Part shown: positions 55,744-64,000 of the stretch, piece after piece
Layout of the letters: each line of letters begins with the position of its first letter
Numbering within the stretch: the stretch's first letter is position 1
Assembly (NCBI GenBank): GCA_019359175.1
Contig: JAHHHU010000010.1
Span: forward strand, 113,867 to 177,866
Source: Phormidium tanganyikae FI6-MK23
GTDB taxonomy: Bacteria; Cyanobacteriota; Cyanobacteriia; Leptolyngbyales; Leptolyngbyaceae
DNA: 64,000 nucleotides
Direction of reading: 5' to 3'
The notes under the pieces: generated by a model
The model's database searches: none
Told to the model about the DNA's origin: nothing
What the model saw: the letters and a program-made list of their open reading frames with translations, nothing else
Translations under genes and position numbers: made by a program

Positions 55744-56052
55744 ATGAATGCTTTATGGTTTCGCCTATTAAGAACGGTTTATCGAAAAGAACCGATCACA
55801 GGGTTCATTCTGACCGCAGGCGCGATGAACGTTGCGATCGGCGGAATTGATCAAAACACTTCCCTCGTGATTTTCGGTTTAAGCACGGTTGCGATCGCGT
55901 TAGCCGTCCGCTGGTGGTCGCTCTCTCACCGTCCCGCCCCAGTTCGCGTCACTCCTGCCGATCGTCCCACACGAGTTCCAGTTCGCGCCCTACCCGAACG
56001 ATCGTCAGCTCGATCGCTCCCCGATTTATCGATGCCCAGAAAACCTGAATAA
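55744..56052 (+). CDS. Small conserved membrane protein
   Basis: 102 residues. The N-terminal 60 residues hold two hydrophobic segments (ITGFILTAGAMNVAIGG and NTSLVIFGLSTVAIALAVRW). The C-terminal 40 are basic and Pro/Arg-rich (PADRPTRVPVRALPERSSAR). I recognise it as a cyanobacterial type but not its function. ATG 55744 begins MNALWFRLLRTVYRKE. The MerR gene starts 3 bases after its stop, so they are co-transcribed. Confidence 0.7.
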   Translation: MNALWFRLLRTVYRKEPITGFILTAGAMNVAIGGIDQNTSLVIFGLSTVAIALAVRWWSLSHRPAPVRVTPADRPTRVPVRALPERSSARSLPDLSMPRKPE

Positions 56053-56055
56053 GCT

Positions 56056-56493
56056 ATGACTTTGAAAATCGGTGAAGCTGCTGCAAAGAGCGGTTTACCC
56101 GTGAAAACAATTCGTTACTACGATGATATCGGACTGCTCACACCTACGGTTGAACGATCGCAGTCAGGATATCGTTTATTCATGCCTGAAGTCGTCGATC
56201 GACTGGCTTTCATCAAACGAGCGCAATCATTGGGATTGAGTTTGGTGGAAGTGAAAGAGATTTTAGCAGTACACGATCGAGGACTTTTACCCTGTGAAAA
56301 AGTAAAAGAACAAATCCAAGATAAAGTCGCACAGATTAGCGAACAAATCGAACAGTTAAACACACTCCGCACTGAACTTCAAACTGTTCTCTCTCAATGG
56401 CAAGAGCAACCCGCAGCAGAATTGCTCGAAACTACCATTTGCCCCAATCTTGAAGTAGGAATGCCGAATAGAAACGCTGAAGTCCTAAATTAG
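56056..56493 (+). CDS. MerR-family transcriptional regulator
   Basis: 145 residues. The N-terminal winged helix is MTLKIGEAAAKSGLPVKTIR with YYDDIGLLTP and SGYRLF. A dimerising coiled coil follows (KVKEQIQDKVAQISEQIEQL). Two cysteines sit where metal or redox MerR proteins bind their signal: LLPCEKVKE near 77 and TTICPNLEV near the end. These fit CueR/ZntR/CadR-type metal sensing, though the ligand cannot be told. It is transcribed with the membrane protein before it. Confidence 0.9.
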   Translation: MTLKIGEAAAKSGLPVKTIRYYDDIGLLTPTVERSQSGYRLFMPEVVDRLAFIKRAQSLGLSLVEVKEILAVHDRGLLPCEKVKEQIQDKVAQISEQIEQLNTLRTELQTVLSQWQEQPAAELLETTICPNLEVGMPNRNAEVLN

Positions 56494-56573
56494 ATCGTTC
56501 TGTAGAGAGTCGCGAAGTCGGTCGCGCTTGGCTAGCTTGTGAGATAAATCGCAAGTGGTTCAAGGAGAGCAGA

Positions 56574-57206
56574 ATGCAGCCCCCAACACAAATTCCGACT
56601 GCCGAAAATGATTCCTTATCTCATAAGTTAGAGCAGGTTGGTAAAATTCTGCGTCTAATCGGATGGGTAGGCATCGTGACCCAGCTTGGGTTAGCCATTG
56701 CCGCAGGGCTACTGTTGTTGTTTGCGATCGCGGGACGAAATTTCAATCAAGCGGCAGGCTCCCTTGCAATTCCAGGCGCACCTGCAAATAGTTTTTCTGC
56801 CACAACTCCTGGATTGGGAATCGGCATCTTTTGGGCGGTTTGCGGCATTCTGGCGTTGTTCTTCACCGCGTTTCTTGCGTTTCGTCAACTTCTCTTTGCT
56901 CGTCGGCTTCGTCACCCGAATCTAGAGCGCCACCCGAAAAAAAGCGACGTGATGCAAGTGCTGCGAATCGGCATTATCGCGGGATTTGTGGGAATGGCGT
57001 TGGCAATTTTGGGCGGCGGCGCATCGTTAGGGGTTTTGCTCGCGAAGTCGATCGCTCAACCGCAAGGAGTCGCAATTTATGATCCGACTCGGATTATTCG
57101 CCCGCTTGATGTGTTCGTCGCAATGGCAAATATGATCGCAATCACGGCTCATTTTCTCGGCACGATCGCTTCTGTTGCAACCGTGAACTGGTTACACCGC
57201 CAGTAA
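56574..57206 (+). CDS. DUF3611 family membrane protein
   Basis: 210 residues with four hydrophobic helices (IGWVGIVTQLGLAIAAGLLL, GLGIGIFWAVCGILALFFTA, IGIIAGFVGMALAILGGGAS, ANMIAITAHFLGTIASVATV). The motif DPTRIIRPLDVFVAMAN before the last helix and WLHRQ at the end are typical of DUF3611, a cyanobacterial and plastid family of unknown role. It follows MerR after 80 bases. Function is not assigned. Confidence 0.85.
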   Translation: MQPPTQIPTAENDSLSHKLEQVGKILRLIGWVGIVTQLGLAIAAGLLLLFAIAGRNFNQAAGSLAIPGAPANSFSATTPGLGIGIFWAVCGILALFFTAFLAFRQLLFARRLRHPNLERHPKKSDVMQVLRIGIIAGFVGMALAILGGGASLGVLLAKSIAQPQGVAIYDPTRIIRPLDVFVAMANMIAITAHFLGTIASVATVNWLHRQ

Positions 57207-57439
57207 ATGCGAGTGGCTCGGATTGAATCCTTTTAGCAACGCATTTCTCGATCGATTCGACTTCTCAGGCTCCTGATCGAGATTTGAACTGAAGCTCTCT
57301 AGCTTGGGTACTCTGAACCAGTCAGACCTCAGAATCGCCGCGCTGAAAAGGGTGTGTAACTTTACGGACTGCGGCAATTCTGAAATCTAGACTCCCTGAG
57401 TTTCTACTCGGCTTGCTCATCCATCGCGGCGGCTTCAGT

Positions 57440-58609
57440 ATGCAGAGCATCTCTATCGTTCCATTTGTCGATCTTGCTCCTCTCCACCAACCGATCCAGG
57501 CTCAAATCGAGCAGGCAATTCATGCTGTGCTTCAGCGTGGGGATTACGTGATGGGGCAAGCAGTGAAAGAGTTTGAGCAGTCATTTGCAAAAATCTGCGG
57601 CGTGTCTCACGGCGTAGGGGTTGCTTGTGGAACCGATGCGATCGCGCTTGGTTTGCAAGCCTGCGGCATCGGACACGGGGACGAAGTGCTTCTTCCTGCA
57701 AATACGTTTGTCGCCACGCTGATCGGGGTTTTGCGCTGTGGAGCGACACCCGTTTTAGTCGATTGCGATCCAAAGACTGCGCTGATCGATTTGGTTGCGG
57801 CAGAGCGAGCCATTACGCCGCGAACCAGAGCGATCGTACCTGTCCATCTCTACGGGCAAATGGTTTCGCCTTGTTTGCTGAGAGATTTGGCGCATACTTA
57901 CGAATTGATTATTTTTGAAGATGCAGCACAGGCGCATTTAGCTGAACGCGAAGGAATTCGAGCCGGATCGATCGGAATTGCTGCGGCGTTTAGTTTTTAC
58001 CCTAGTAAAAATTTAGGCGCGTTGGGTGATGGAGGAATGGTCGTGACGAAAGACGAAGCGACCGCGACAAAACTACGATCGCTGAGAAACTACGGCGCAC
58101 CCCGCAAATATTTTCATACTGAATTTGGCACAAATAGCCGTTTAGATTCGATTCAAGCAGCAATTTTGAATGTAAAACTGCCGCATTTACACAGTTGGAA
58201 TCGCGATCGCGCTCAAATCGCAGAACAATACAACGCGCTATTAAAACCTCTGCATTCACGCGGATTAGTTCCGATTCACAACCAGAGCGGTAAGGGTCAT
58301 GTGTATCACCTGTATGTGATGCGCGTTCTGAAATCGGAACCGGGATTGCTCGATCGAGAAACGCTCCAACAACGCCTCGAAGCTCAAGGCATTCAGACGG
58401 GAATTCACTATCCCTTGCCGTGTCACTTGCAGCCTGCATTTAAGAATTTGGGCTATCGAGAAGGAGCTTTCCCCGTTTCCGAAAGTCTGTGCGAAGAAAT
58501 TCTCTCGTTGCCGATGTACCCCGGTTTGACTGAAGCGCAAGTGATTCAAGTTGTTGGTGCGATCGAGGAAAGTCTTGCGGCTCCTGTTGTTGTTGAAGTT
58601 CCGGTCTAA
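57440..58609 (+). CDS. DegT/DnrJ/EryC1/StrS sugar aminotransferase
   Basis: About 389 residues. PLP-dependent aminotransferases of this group transaminate keto-sugar nucleotides for surface polysaccharides. Motifs: VPFVDLAPLHQPIQAQ, GVGVACGTDAIALGLQACG, DEVLLPANTFVATLIGV, FEDAAQAHLAE, SFYPSKNLGALGDGGMVVT (PLP-Lys), LRNYGAPRKY and SRLDSIQAAIL. ATG 57440 (MQSISIVPFVDLA) is preferred to an upstream start at 57413. It is the first gene of the exosortase/EPS run, only 4 bases ahead of the exosortase. Confidence 0.93.
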   Translation: MQSISIVPFVDLAPLHQPIQAQIEQAIHAVLQRGDYVMGQAVKEFEQSFAKICGVSHGVGVACGTDAIALGLQACGIGHGDEVLLPANTFVATLIGVLRCGATPVLVDCDPKTALIDLVAAERAITPRTRAIVPVHLYGQMVSPCLLRDLAHTYELIIFEDAAQAHLAEREGIRAGSIGIAAAFSFYPSKNLGALGDGGMVVTKDEATATKLRSLRNYGAPRKYFHTEFGTNSRLDSIQAAILNVKLPHLHSWNRDRAQIAEQYNALLKPLHSRGLVPIHNQSGKGHVYHLYVMRVLKSEPGLLDRETLQQRLEAQGIQTGIHYPLPCHLQPAFKNLGYREGAFPVSESLCEEILSLPMYPGLTEAQVIQVVGAIEESLAAPVVVEVPV

Positions 58610-58613
58610 AGTT

Positions 58614-59495
58614 ATGCAAATTCGGCGTTCGTCATTTCTCGATCGATATGGTAGCGATGTGATTCTACTCGCGTTACTCGCTGTATTGTATGTTCCGTTG
58701 GTCATTCATTGGTATGACGGATGGATCAGAAAATCGATTAGCATCGAACACGAATACTTCAGTCATGGTGTGATTGGACTACCGTTTGCTGCAAATATTG
58801 CTTGGTACAACCGAAAACGCTGGGTTCGGCTCTCAGATGAAGTCGGTTCAGCTAGATTTGTCAGCACTGGATTGATGCTAATTGCTGGAGTATTTTATCT
58901 CAGCGGACTTCCTGATCCAGTGAATCTCTCGTTTCCAATTCTGCTTACAGGTGTTTGCCTCTGGCTGAAAGGCTTACCTGGATTCAAACTGCAATTCTTT
59001 GCCTTACTGCTAATCGTTCTAGCAACCCCAAACGAAGTTCCTTACTTGCTAGCACCCTACACAATGCCGCTTCAAAGCTTTATTGCAGGGACAGCAGGAT
59101 TTATTCTGAGTCAGTTTGGCATGAATGTCACTGTACAAAGTGTTTATCTATTCGTGAACGATCGCTTAGTCGAAGTTGCACCTTACTGTGCAGGATTGAA
59201 AATGCTATTTACCAGTTTGTATGTGGGTTTGATGCTGTTGTACTGGACAAATAACATTCGATCGCGCTCTTTTTCAATCACCTTCATGCTCGGTACTGTG
59301 TTGATCAGCGTCACCGCAAACATTATCCGAAATACATTACTGAGCTTTTTTCACGGCACAGGGCAAGAATCGGCATTTCACTGGCTGCACGATGGTTGGG
59401 GCGGCGATGTCTACTCAGCGGCGATGCTGGGCTTACTAATAGTGCTGTCAAACCAGATGGAAAAGCTCTTTCCCCCATCCAGCCCTCAATCCTGA
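58614..59495 (+). CDS. Cyanoexosortase (probably type B)
   Basis: 293 residues with about eight membrane helices. The exosortase catalytic triad is visible: Cys192 in VEVAPYCAGLKMLF, Arg239 in ANIIRNTLLSFFHG, and His259 in HWLHDGWGGD. Exosortases cleave PEP-CTERM-like C-terminal signals from exported proteins and attach them to the surface. The start at 58614 leaves 4 bases after the aminotransferase stop; a longer frame overlaps that gene. The next gene is its predicted partner, with TGATG overlap. No PEP-CTERM substrate lies in the window. Confidence 0.85.
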   Translation: MQIRRSSFLDRYGSDVILLALLAVLYVPLVIHWYDGWIRKSISIEHEYFSHGVIGLPFAANIAWYNRKRWVRLSDEVGSARFVSTGLMLIAGVFYLSGLPDPVNLSFPILLTGVCLWLKGLPGFKLQFFALLLIVLATPNEVPYLLAPYTMPLQSFIAGTAGFILSQFGMNVTVQSVYLFVNDRLVEVAPYCAGLKMLFTSLYVGLMLLYWTNNIRSRSFSITFMLGTVLISVTANIIRNTLLSFFHGTGQESAFHWLHDGWGGDVYSAAMLGLLIVLSNQMEKLFPPSSPQS

Positions 59496-60172
59496 TGCTG
59501 ACTTTACTTGCTAAATCACGCCGGGTCAAGCTCCCGAAAGTCGTTTTATTGCTGATTTTGAGTGGATTAGTTTGCCTAGGTGCATTGCCGGGATACGTTG
59601 CAGGCGGACAATGGCGCTGGACAGCCCCGCCCAAAGTTGCAGCCTTAGACACTCTCAAAATATTGAAAAAGAACGGCATTGAAATTCCAGGGTGGCAAAC
59701 GATCGAGAAACAAGTCACTCCGATCGGCGAACACAAGTGGATGCGCCAAGAACTCCAAGACTCCACCCAAACTAAAGCTACCGTTCTGTTTTTTCCTCAA
59801 GCTCGATCGATAGACCAACCCCAAGTAGAATGGGCAGATCTCGACGGTTCCCAAAGCTGGAAAACCGATTCTCATCGCCAAATCCAAACGAATTCGATCA
59901 CCGTTGAATTTCTACGCGCTTGGACATCAAAGCAAACTTATGCCGTGATGCGCTGGTATGCCTGGGAAAATGGGGGACATCCCGCCCCGATTCAGTGGTT
60001 TATCAACGATCGGATTGCACAATGGCAAAATCGCCGTGCGGCTTGGGTTGCGGTGAGTGTGATTTTACCGATCGAGCCTTTAGAAGACATCGAACCCTCT
60101 CGCAGCAAACTCGAACCATTGGTACAAACCGTACAATCCACCTTGACGAATCAAGTTTTGCGCTCCAACTGA
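59495..60172 (+). CDS. Cyanoexosortase-associated protein
   Basis: About 225 residues. One N-terminal helix (KVVLLLILSGLVCLGALPGY) is followed by an extracytoplasmic domain with GHPAPIQWFINDRIAQWQNR and AWVAVSVILPIEPLEDIEPS. This layout is that of the small protein that always follows cyanobacterial exosortase B. Its role is unknown, but the conserved pairing suggests a cofactor or chaperone of the exosortase. The start ATG 59495 overlaps the exosortase stop (TGATG), showing translational coupling. Confidence 0.8.
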   Translation: MLTLLAKSRRVKLPKVVLLLILSGLVCLGALPGYVAGGQWRWTAPPKVAALDTLKILKKNGIEIPGWQTIEKQVTPIGEHKWMRQELQDSTQTKATVLFFPQARSIDQPQVEWADLDGSQSWKTDSHRQIQTNSITVEFLRAWTSKQTYAVMRWYAWENGGHPAPIQWFINDRIAQWQNRRAAWVAVSVILPIEPLEDIEPSRSKLEPLVQTVQSTLTNQVLRSN

Positions 60173-60314
60173 TAAATCTGGGCATACTGAAGCGGAAAAC
60201 TCGGATGTCATTCCGGTGCATCTCAATACAATGAGCGCGATCGTGTCTTCGCAAATCTTTTGTGAAACGCTAGCGATCGAGCTAGAAACCCTGCTGGATA
60301 CGGATTGCTGTCTC

Positions 60315-61541
60315 ATGCGTTTAGTTGAACTGCATCTTTTCAAATCTGCTCCGCGTGGGTGGATCACCTCGCTCTTAATGACGGGCGTGTATTCAGTCAC
60401 TCCGGCTTTATCAATGTGGCTCAGTGCCCGAAGCGCGGTCGCTCAACCTTCAGCCCCGTTGCCATCTCAGTCTCGCCCTTCTCCGCTTGAGCTAATCGAG
60501 CAAGCTCGACAAAAACTACGCGAATCCACAACTCCACCCGTTCTCAGCGTTCCTGCCACTACGCTGATTGCACCGCCTGTCAAATCATTCAATCTCTACC
60601 GTTTAGGGGCAGGCGATACCGTTTCCGTTCAGGTTCAGCGATTTGCGGATTTGAACTTTCAAGCGACGATCGACCAAGAAGGCAGCATTACTGCTCCACT
60701 GCTCGGTAAAATTGCGCTGCAAGGATTGACGATCGCACAAGCACAAGAACGCATTCGGCAAGGTGTGAATCGGTTTGTGATTGATCCGGTCGTGTTTGTC
60801 GCGCTCACAGGTCAGCGTCCGGTTCTGGTCACGGTAACAGGCGAAATCGCGCGTCCTGGGCTTTATACATTGACTCTTCCGCGTACATCGGCGGCTTTAT
60901 TGTTAGCGGGCGGCGCAACCGGACAAGCGGATTTGCGATCGGTACAGGTCAAACGCCTTTTATCGGATGGCTCTGTTCTCGAAGAGAAACTAGATTTAGT
61001 TACACCGCTCCAAGACGGCACAGCACTACCCGATCTGAAACTGCAAGATGGCGATGTTGTGGTCATTCCAAAATTATCTGAGCAGGATCAGAACTACGAT
61101 CGAACTTTAATGGCTCGATCGACTCTAGTAAAACCTCAAATTATAATTCGACTTCTAAGCTATGCCAACAACGGACTCGGAACATTAACACTTCCGAACG
61201 GCAGCACTTTTCTCGATGCGCTCACAGCGGCTAAACCGGGCCCAGATAGCGCAAACCTAAGACGAATTGCACTGATCCGATTTGATCCGATTCAGAAAAA
61301 AGCTGTCACCCGCGAGATTGATGCTCGTAGCATTCTCAGCGGCAACATGAACCAAAATATTGCCCTTGAAGACAATGACGTGATTGTGATCGGGCGAAAT
61401 CTCGTAGGCAAAATCACGTATGCGCTCAATACGGTGACGCAACCCTTTCGGGACGTTTTAGGCTTCCTGCTGTTTTTCCGTGAACTGAGAAACGGAGCAG
61501 ACAGCTTGTTTGGGCCCACTAGCGGCAACGGTAATCGATAA
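60315..61541 (+). CDS. Polysaccharide export protein with SLBB domains (Wza-like)
   Basis: About 408 residues. A signal-peptide-like leader (LLMTGVYSVTPALSMW, then SAVAQ) precedes the polysaccharide export domain YRLGAGDTVSVQVQRFADLN, TIDQEGSITAPLLGKIALQG and LTIAQAQERI. At least one SLBB repeat follows: VLVTVTGEIARPGLYTLTLP with LLLAGGAT. Further segments are KLQDGDVVVIPKL and LPNGSTFLDALTAAKPGPDS. Wza-type proteins form an outer-membrane channel for exopolysaccharide. The start is uncertain: ATG 60315 gives the best leader; ATG 60231 or GTG 60216 are longer alternatives. Confidence 0.88.
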   Translation: MRLVELHLFKSAPRGWITSLLMTGVYSVTPALSMWLSARSAVAQPSAPLPSQSRPSPLELIEQARQKLRESTTPPVLSVPATTLIAPPVKSFNLYRLGAGDTVSVQVQRFADLNFQATIDQEGSITAPLLGKIALQGLTIAQAQERIRQGVNRFVIDPVVFVALTGQRPVLVTVTGEIARPGLYTLTLPRTSAALLLAGGATGQADLRSVQVKRLLSDGSVLEEKLDLVTPLQDGTALPDLKLQDGDVVVIPKLSEQDQNYDRTLMARSTLVKPQIIIRLLSYANNGLGTLTLPNGSTFLDALTAAKPGPDSANLRRIALIRFDPIQKKAVTREIDARSILSGNMNQNIALEDNDVIVIGRNLVGKITYALNTVTQPFRDVLGFLLFFRELRNGADSLFGPTSGNGNR

Positions 61542-61567
61542 CTTCTATTTTTAGTCAGGGCTTTCTT

Positions 61568-63745
61568 ATGGTTCCACCGATCGTCAAACGTTATTTGCTA
61601 GCTGTGAATCGCTATAAGTGGGTGATTCCAACGGGTGTGGCTGTGGGTCTGGGTGCGAGCGGGGTGGTTGCGATTCAACCTGAACCCCCGATCGGCTACA
61701 TTGGCGAAGCGAAACTGCTATCGAATGCGCCTCCGATCACGTTTTCTACGATCGGGTCTCAAGTTCGGCAACCTGTCGAAGCGTTCACAGAAGAAACATT
61801 ACTCACTCAAGAAGTTGTTGAAGGCATTGCCAAAGAAGTCGGAATTAATCCTGACAAGCTGAGAAAAGGAACGAATATCAAAATTCAAGGCGGCGGCGAT
61901 CCAAAAAATCCTGCTGCTGCAAAAGCAGAAGTTCATCTCACTTATACCGACGGCGATCAGAAGCGGGTAGGCGAAGTGGTAAGCCAGTTCTCTCGTCGCC
62001 TAGTGGAACAGAGTCGACTGAACAATTCAGCCCGACTCCGATCGATTATCGGCGCAATCGACCAACGCTTACCGAAAGTCAAGCAAGAACTCTCCGAAAC
62101 TGAGCGCACCTTAGAACAATACGATCGCGTCGAAGGCCCGCAACTCTTCGCGGCTCAAGACGGCAACATCATTAAATCGATCGCAAGCAGTCAACAACAA
62201 CAGCAACAACTCCGATTGCAGCTAGAAGGCATCAATGCTCAAATCGCCAGCATTCAGCAAAAACTTGGACTTGATCCAAACGAAGCTTATGTTTCATCTG
62301 CGCTGAGTGCTGATCCAATCATTGCAAGTTTACGCGCCCAACTTCAGCAAATCGAGTCGCAAATGTCGATTTTGCTCAAAGATTTGCGCCCCGAACATCC
62401 GCAAGTTGTAACGCTGCGAAAACAACAGCAGGCGTATGAAGAAGAAATTCGCAAACGAGCCACTGAAGTCATCGGCGGCAATGGTGAAGTTGCGCCCTTT
62501 GTCGCAAATGTGAGACAAGATAGCAGCCTCGATCCAGCGAGACAACAGTTAGCAAATACGCTGGTTAATTTGAAAACGCAGCAAGAATCACTACAGCAGC
62601 AGATTAGATCAACGATTCGATCGGAACAAGACCTTAGACAGCAGTTTTCTACCATTCCCAACAAGCAGCTAGAGCGGACAAGACTTGAGGATCAAGTGAA
62701 GCTGAAGAAAAATCTCTACGATCAGATGCAGCAAAAGCTTGTAGATGCAAGAGCGGCTGAGGTTGAGATTGTCAGTAGCTTAGGAATGTCTCAATCCCCC
62801 ACAGTTTCTCCCACGGCTGTGAAAGCCCCAAAGAGTATCCCAATCACGCTAGCAGTCGGCGCGATCGTCGGCTTAGTGGTCGGCGCAGGTGTGATCTTCT
62901 TGCTCGACACGCTCGAAGGCACGATCTACACCGCTGAAGACTTACGCGAAGCAATTCGACAGCGCGATGTGGCAGTTCTGGGCATCTTACCGCTGGTGAA
63001 ATCCTTTATCCCCAATGACTCTCCAATTCTCATCAAACCCGATTCGCCTTATGCTGAATACTACGAGCGGTTTCGCAGTAATCTTCGACTGACGGAAACA
63101 AAGAATTTGCGTGTGATCATGATGATTAGCACGATCGAGAACGAAGGCAAAACAACCACGGCTTATAATTTGGCGATCGCATCAGCTCGTGCTGGAAAAC
63201 GAACTTTATTGATCGAAGCGGATCTACGATCGTCTTCTGCGGCTCATCAAGTCAATCTCAGTCTCGATTCCGATAGCCAACTCGAACCGCTCCGATACTT
63301 CGGACAGATTAGCGATTGTATTCGACTCGCTCCCGATGTCGAAAACCTTTACGTTGTACCAAGTCCGGGACCACAGCCTGCCGCCGCTTCACTACTCGAA
63401 TCGAGCGAACTTCGTCGCTTACTCGAAGATGCACGCGGTCGCTTTGATCTAGTGATTCTCGATTCTCCCCCATTAAGTCAGTGCAATGATGCTTTACTGC
63501 TAGAGCCTTTCACCGATGGAATGGTCTTGGTCACTCGTCCAGGTGTGACGCAGCAAAGCTTACTCGAAGAAGCGATCGATCAACTGACCGAAACGGCAAG
63601 TCTACGCTTACTGGGTGCAGTCACCAACGGCGTTGAAGTGCAATTACCGCGTACTGCCGAGGATGCTTTGATGAATGATGCGAAACAGTGGTTGTTTTCC
63701 TCGATTCAAGAGGCGGAAAGTGCAGTAATGAGCGATCGGAACTAA
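61568..63745 (+). CDS. Wzc-like polysaccharide co-polymerase with C-terminal ATPase
   Basis: 725 residues. The N-terminal Wzz-type domain has a first helix (WVIPTGVAVGLGASGVVAI), a long periplasmic coiled coil (residues about 170-400, Gln-rich) and a second helix (ITLAVGAIVGLVVGAGVIFL near 425). The C-terminal BY-kinase-like ATPase has STIENEGKTTTAYNLAIA (Walker A, about 524), TLLIEADLRSS (Walker A', usually IDAD) and LVILDSPPLSQCNDALLL (Walker B). No tyrosine-rich C-terminal tail is present, so classic Wzc autophosphorylation there is unlikely. It regulates chain length and export with the SLBB protein 26 bases upstream. Confidence 0.9.
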   Translation: MVPPIVKRYLLAVNRYKWVIPTGVAVGLGASGVVAIQPEPPIGYIGEAKLLSNAPPITFSTIGSQVRQPVEAFTEETLLTQEVVEGIAKEVGINPDKLRKGTNIKIQGGGDPKNPAAAKAEVHLTYTDGDQKRVGEVVSQFSRRLVEQSRLNNSARLRSIIGAIDQRLPKVKQELSETERTLEQYDRVEGPQLFAAQDGNIIKSIASSQQQQQQLRLQLEGINAQIASIQQKLGLDPNEAYVSSALSADPIIASLRAQLQQIESQMSILLKDLRPEHPQVVTLRKQQQAYEEEIRKRATEVIGGNGEVAPFVANVRQDSSLDPARQQLANTLVNLKTQQESLQQQIRSTIRSEQDLRQQFSTIPNKQLERTRLEDQVKLKKNLYDQMQQKLVDARAAEVEIVSSLGMSQSPTVSPTAVKAPKSIPITLAVGAIVGLVVGAGVIFLLDTLEGTIYTAEDLREAIRQRDVAVLGILPLVKSFIPNDSPILIKPDSPYAEYYERFRSNLRLTETKNLRVIMMISTIENEGKTTTAYNLAIASARAGKRTLLIEADLRSSSAAHQVNLSLDSDSQLEPLRYFGQISDCIRLAPDVENLYVVPSPGPQPAAASLLESSELRRLLEDARGRFDLVILDSPPLSQCNDALLLEPFTDGMVLVTRPGVTQQSLLEEAIDQLTETASLRLLGAVTNGVEVQLPRTAEDALMNDAKQWLFSSIQEAESAVMSDRN

Positions 63746-63879
63746 ATGCGACCAACCCCAATCAGCTTCATATTCGTACTTCTACCTTATCGATGGAGAT
63801 TATGAGTGAAATTTCCTGCTGATACCTTTATTGCACCTGCCAAACTCACTGAATACTTATTGAAGCCGATGCCATAGCC

Positions 63880-64000
63880 CTACGCAGTTACGTTAGGACA
63901 ATGCTTGAATGCAGCATCGACACAATCGCGAAAGCGCTCAAATTCCTCCCAGCGTTGCTGCATCCAATTCTTCAACACAAACCACCAATGCTCGATTTTA
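63880..64000 (-). CDS. IS630-type transposase, C-terminal fragment running off the window
   Basis: The last 39 codons of a minus-strand frame before TAG (63880-63882): KIEHWWFVLKNWMQQRWEEF then ERFRDCVDAAFKHC and PNVTA. The KIEHWW block with a following Trp-rich stretch is the C-terminal signature of IS630-family DDE transposases in cyanobacteria. The rest of the gene and the second terminal repeat lie beyond 64000. The outer end of the element would be expected between about 63820 and 63880, but no inverted repeat can be checked without the other side. Confidence 0.75.
   Translation of the reverse strand, partial: KIEHWWFVLKNWMQQRWEEFERFRDCVDAAFKHCPNVTA

Noticed and set aside
57240..57370. 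tRNA-like sequence on the minus strand (TTCAAAT with nearby hairpins)
   Set aside because: No proper D-arm, acceptor stem or T-stem pairing can be drawn.
58551..58613. Longer start for the exosortase
   Set aside because: It would overlap the aminotransferase 3' end by 59 bases; ATG 58614 sits right after that stop.
1..64000. CRISPR array
   Set aside because: No regularly spaced direct repeats were found on either strand by eye.

Overview
This is a window of cyanobacterial chromosome. The evidence is the very frequent HIP1-type octamer (GCGATCGC and its GATCG core) in genes and spacers, plus cyanobacterial genes: SasA with a KaiB-like sensor, two high-light-inducible proteins, a DesA-type acyl-lipid desaturase, a cyanoexosortase, an apocarotenoid oxygenase and a UbiD decarboxylase. 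The sequence resembles a filamentous Leptolyngbya-like organism, but no rRNA is present to place it. Almost everything was read by eye from codon-level translation; no database search was run.

Layout. 1-4100: a frameshifted 3' end of a GH63-like glycosidase, an SMP-30/gluconolactonase, and a membrane polyferredoxin fused to a cyclic-nucleotide-binding domain that carries a one-base frameshift. 4072-7490: apocarotenoid oxygenase and folate/biopterin transporter on the minus strand, then a high-light-inducible protein with a clear promoter and terminator. 7614-12391: acetate kinase, a cbiG-like/pentapeptide/purK gene string, a TPR lipoprotein, a two-arm repeat and a MITE-like element. 12469-16124: a fatty-acid/phospholipid initiation cluster (plsX, fabH, fabD, plsC). 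16846-24924: FHA protein, hisB, the glutathione-dependent formaldehyde detoxification pair (frmA-frmB), a KTN protein, a Na+/H+ antiporter, a decayed second copy of the frmB 3' end, and ubiD. 25060-33536: RodZ-like protein, methyltransferase, DUF72, HtpX, rhomboid, LysR divergent from ilvD, and a HicBA toxin-antitoxin pair.

33710-40288 holds an unusual minus-strand group: a fusion of a PlsY-like membrane domain with a PEP-synthase-like two-domain enzyme, a site-2 protease with CBS domains, and a CPA2 antiporter with RCK domains. 40529-49729: sasA, a small Npun_R1517-like regulator, tldD, a ProA paralogue whose catalytic cysteine is replaced by valine, its small membrane zinc-ribbon neighbour, SUI1, nusB, ftsY and a Uma2 protein. 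49785-57206: desA, a YbjN-like protein, coaE, a GT39-like glycosyltransferase, an orphan VapB, ald, a second high-light-inducible protein of only 56 residues, MerR and DUF3611.

57440-63745 is a plus-strand exopolysaccharide/protein-sorting cluster: sugar aminotransferase, cyanoexosortase, its associated protein, an SLBB outer-membrane export protein and a Wzc-like chain-length/ATPase protein. It is bounded on the right by the 3' end of an IS630-type transposase. No rRNA, convincing tRNA or CRISPR array was found. The best candidates for something under-described are the PlsY/PEP-synthase fusion operon, the cysteine-less ProA with its membrane partner, and the cyanoexosortase-EPS cluster.
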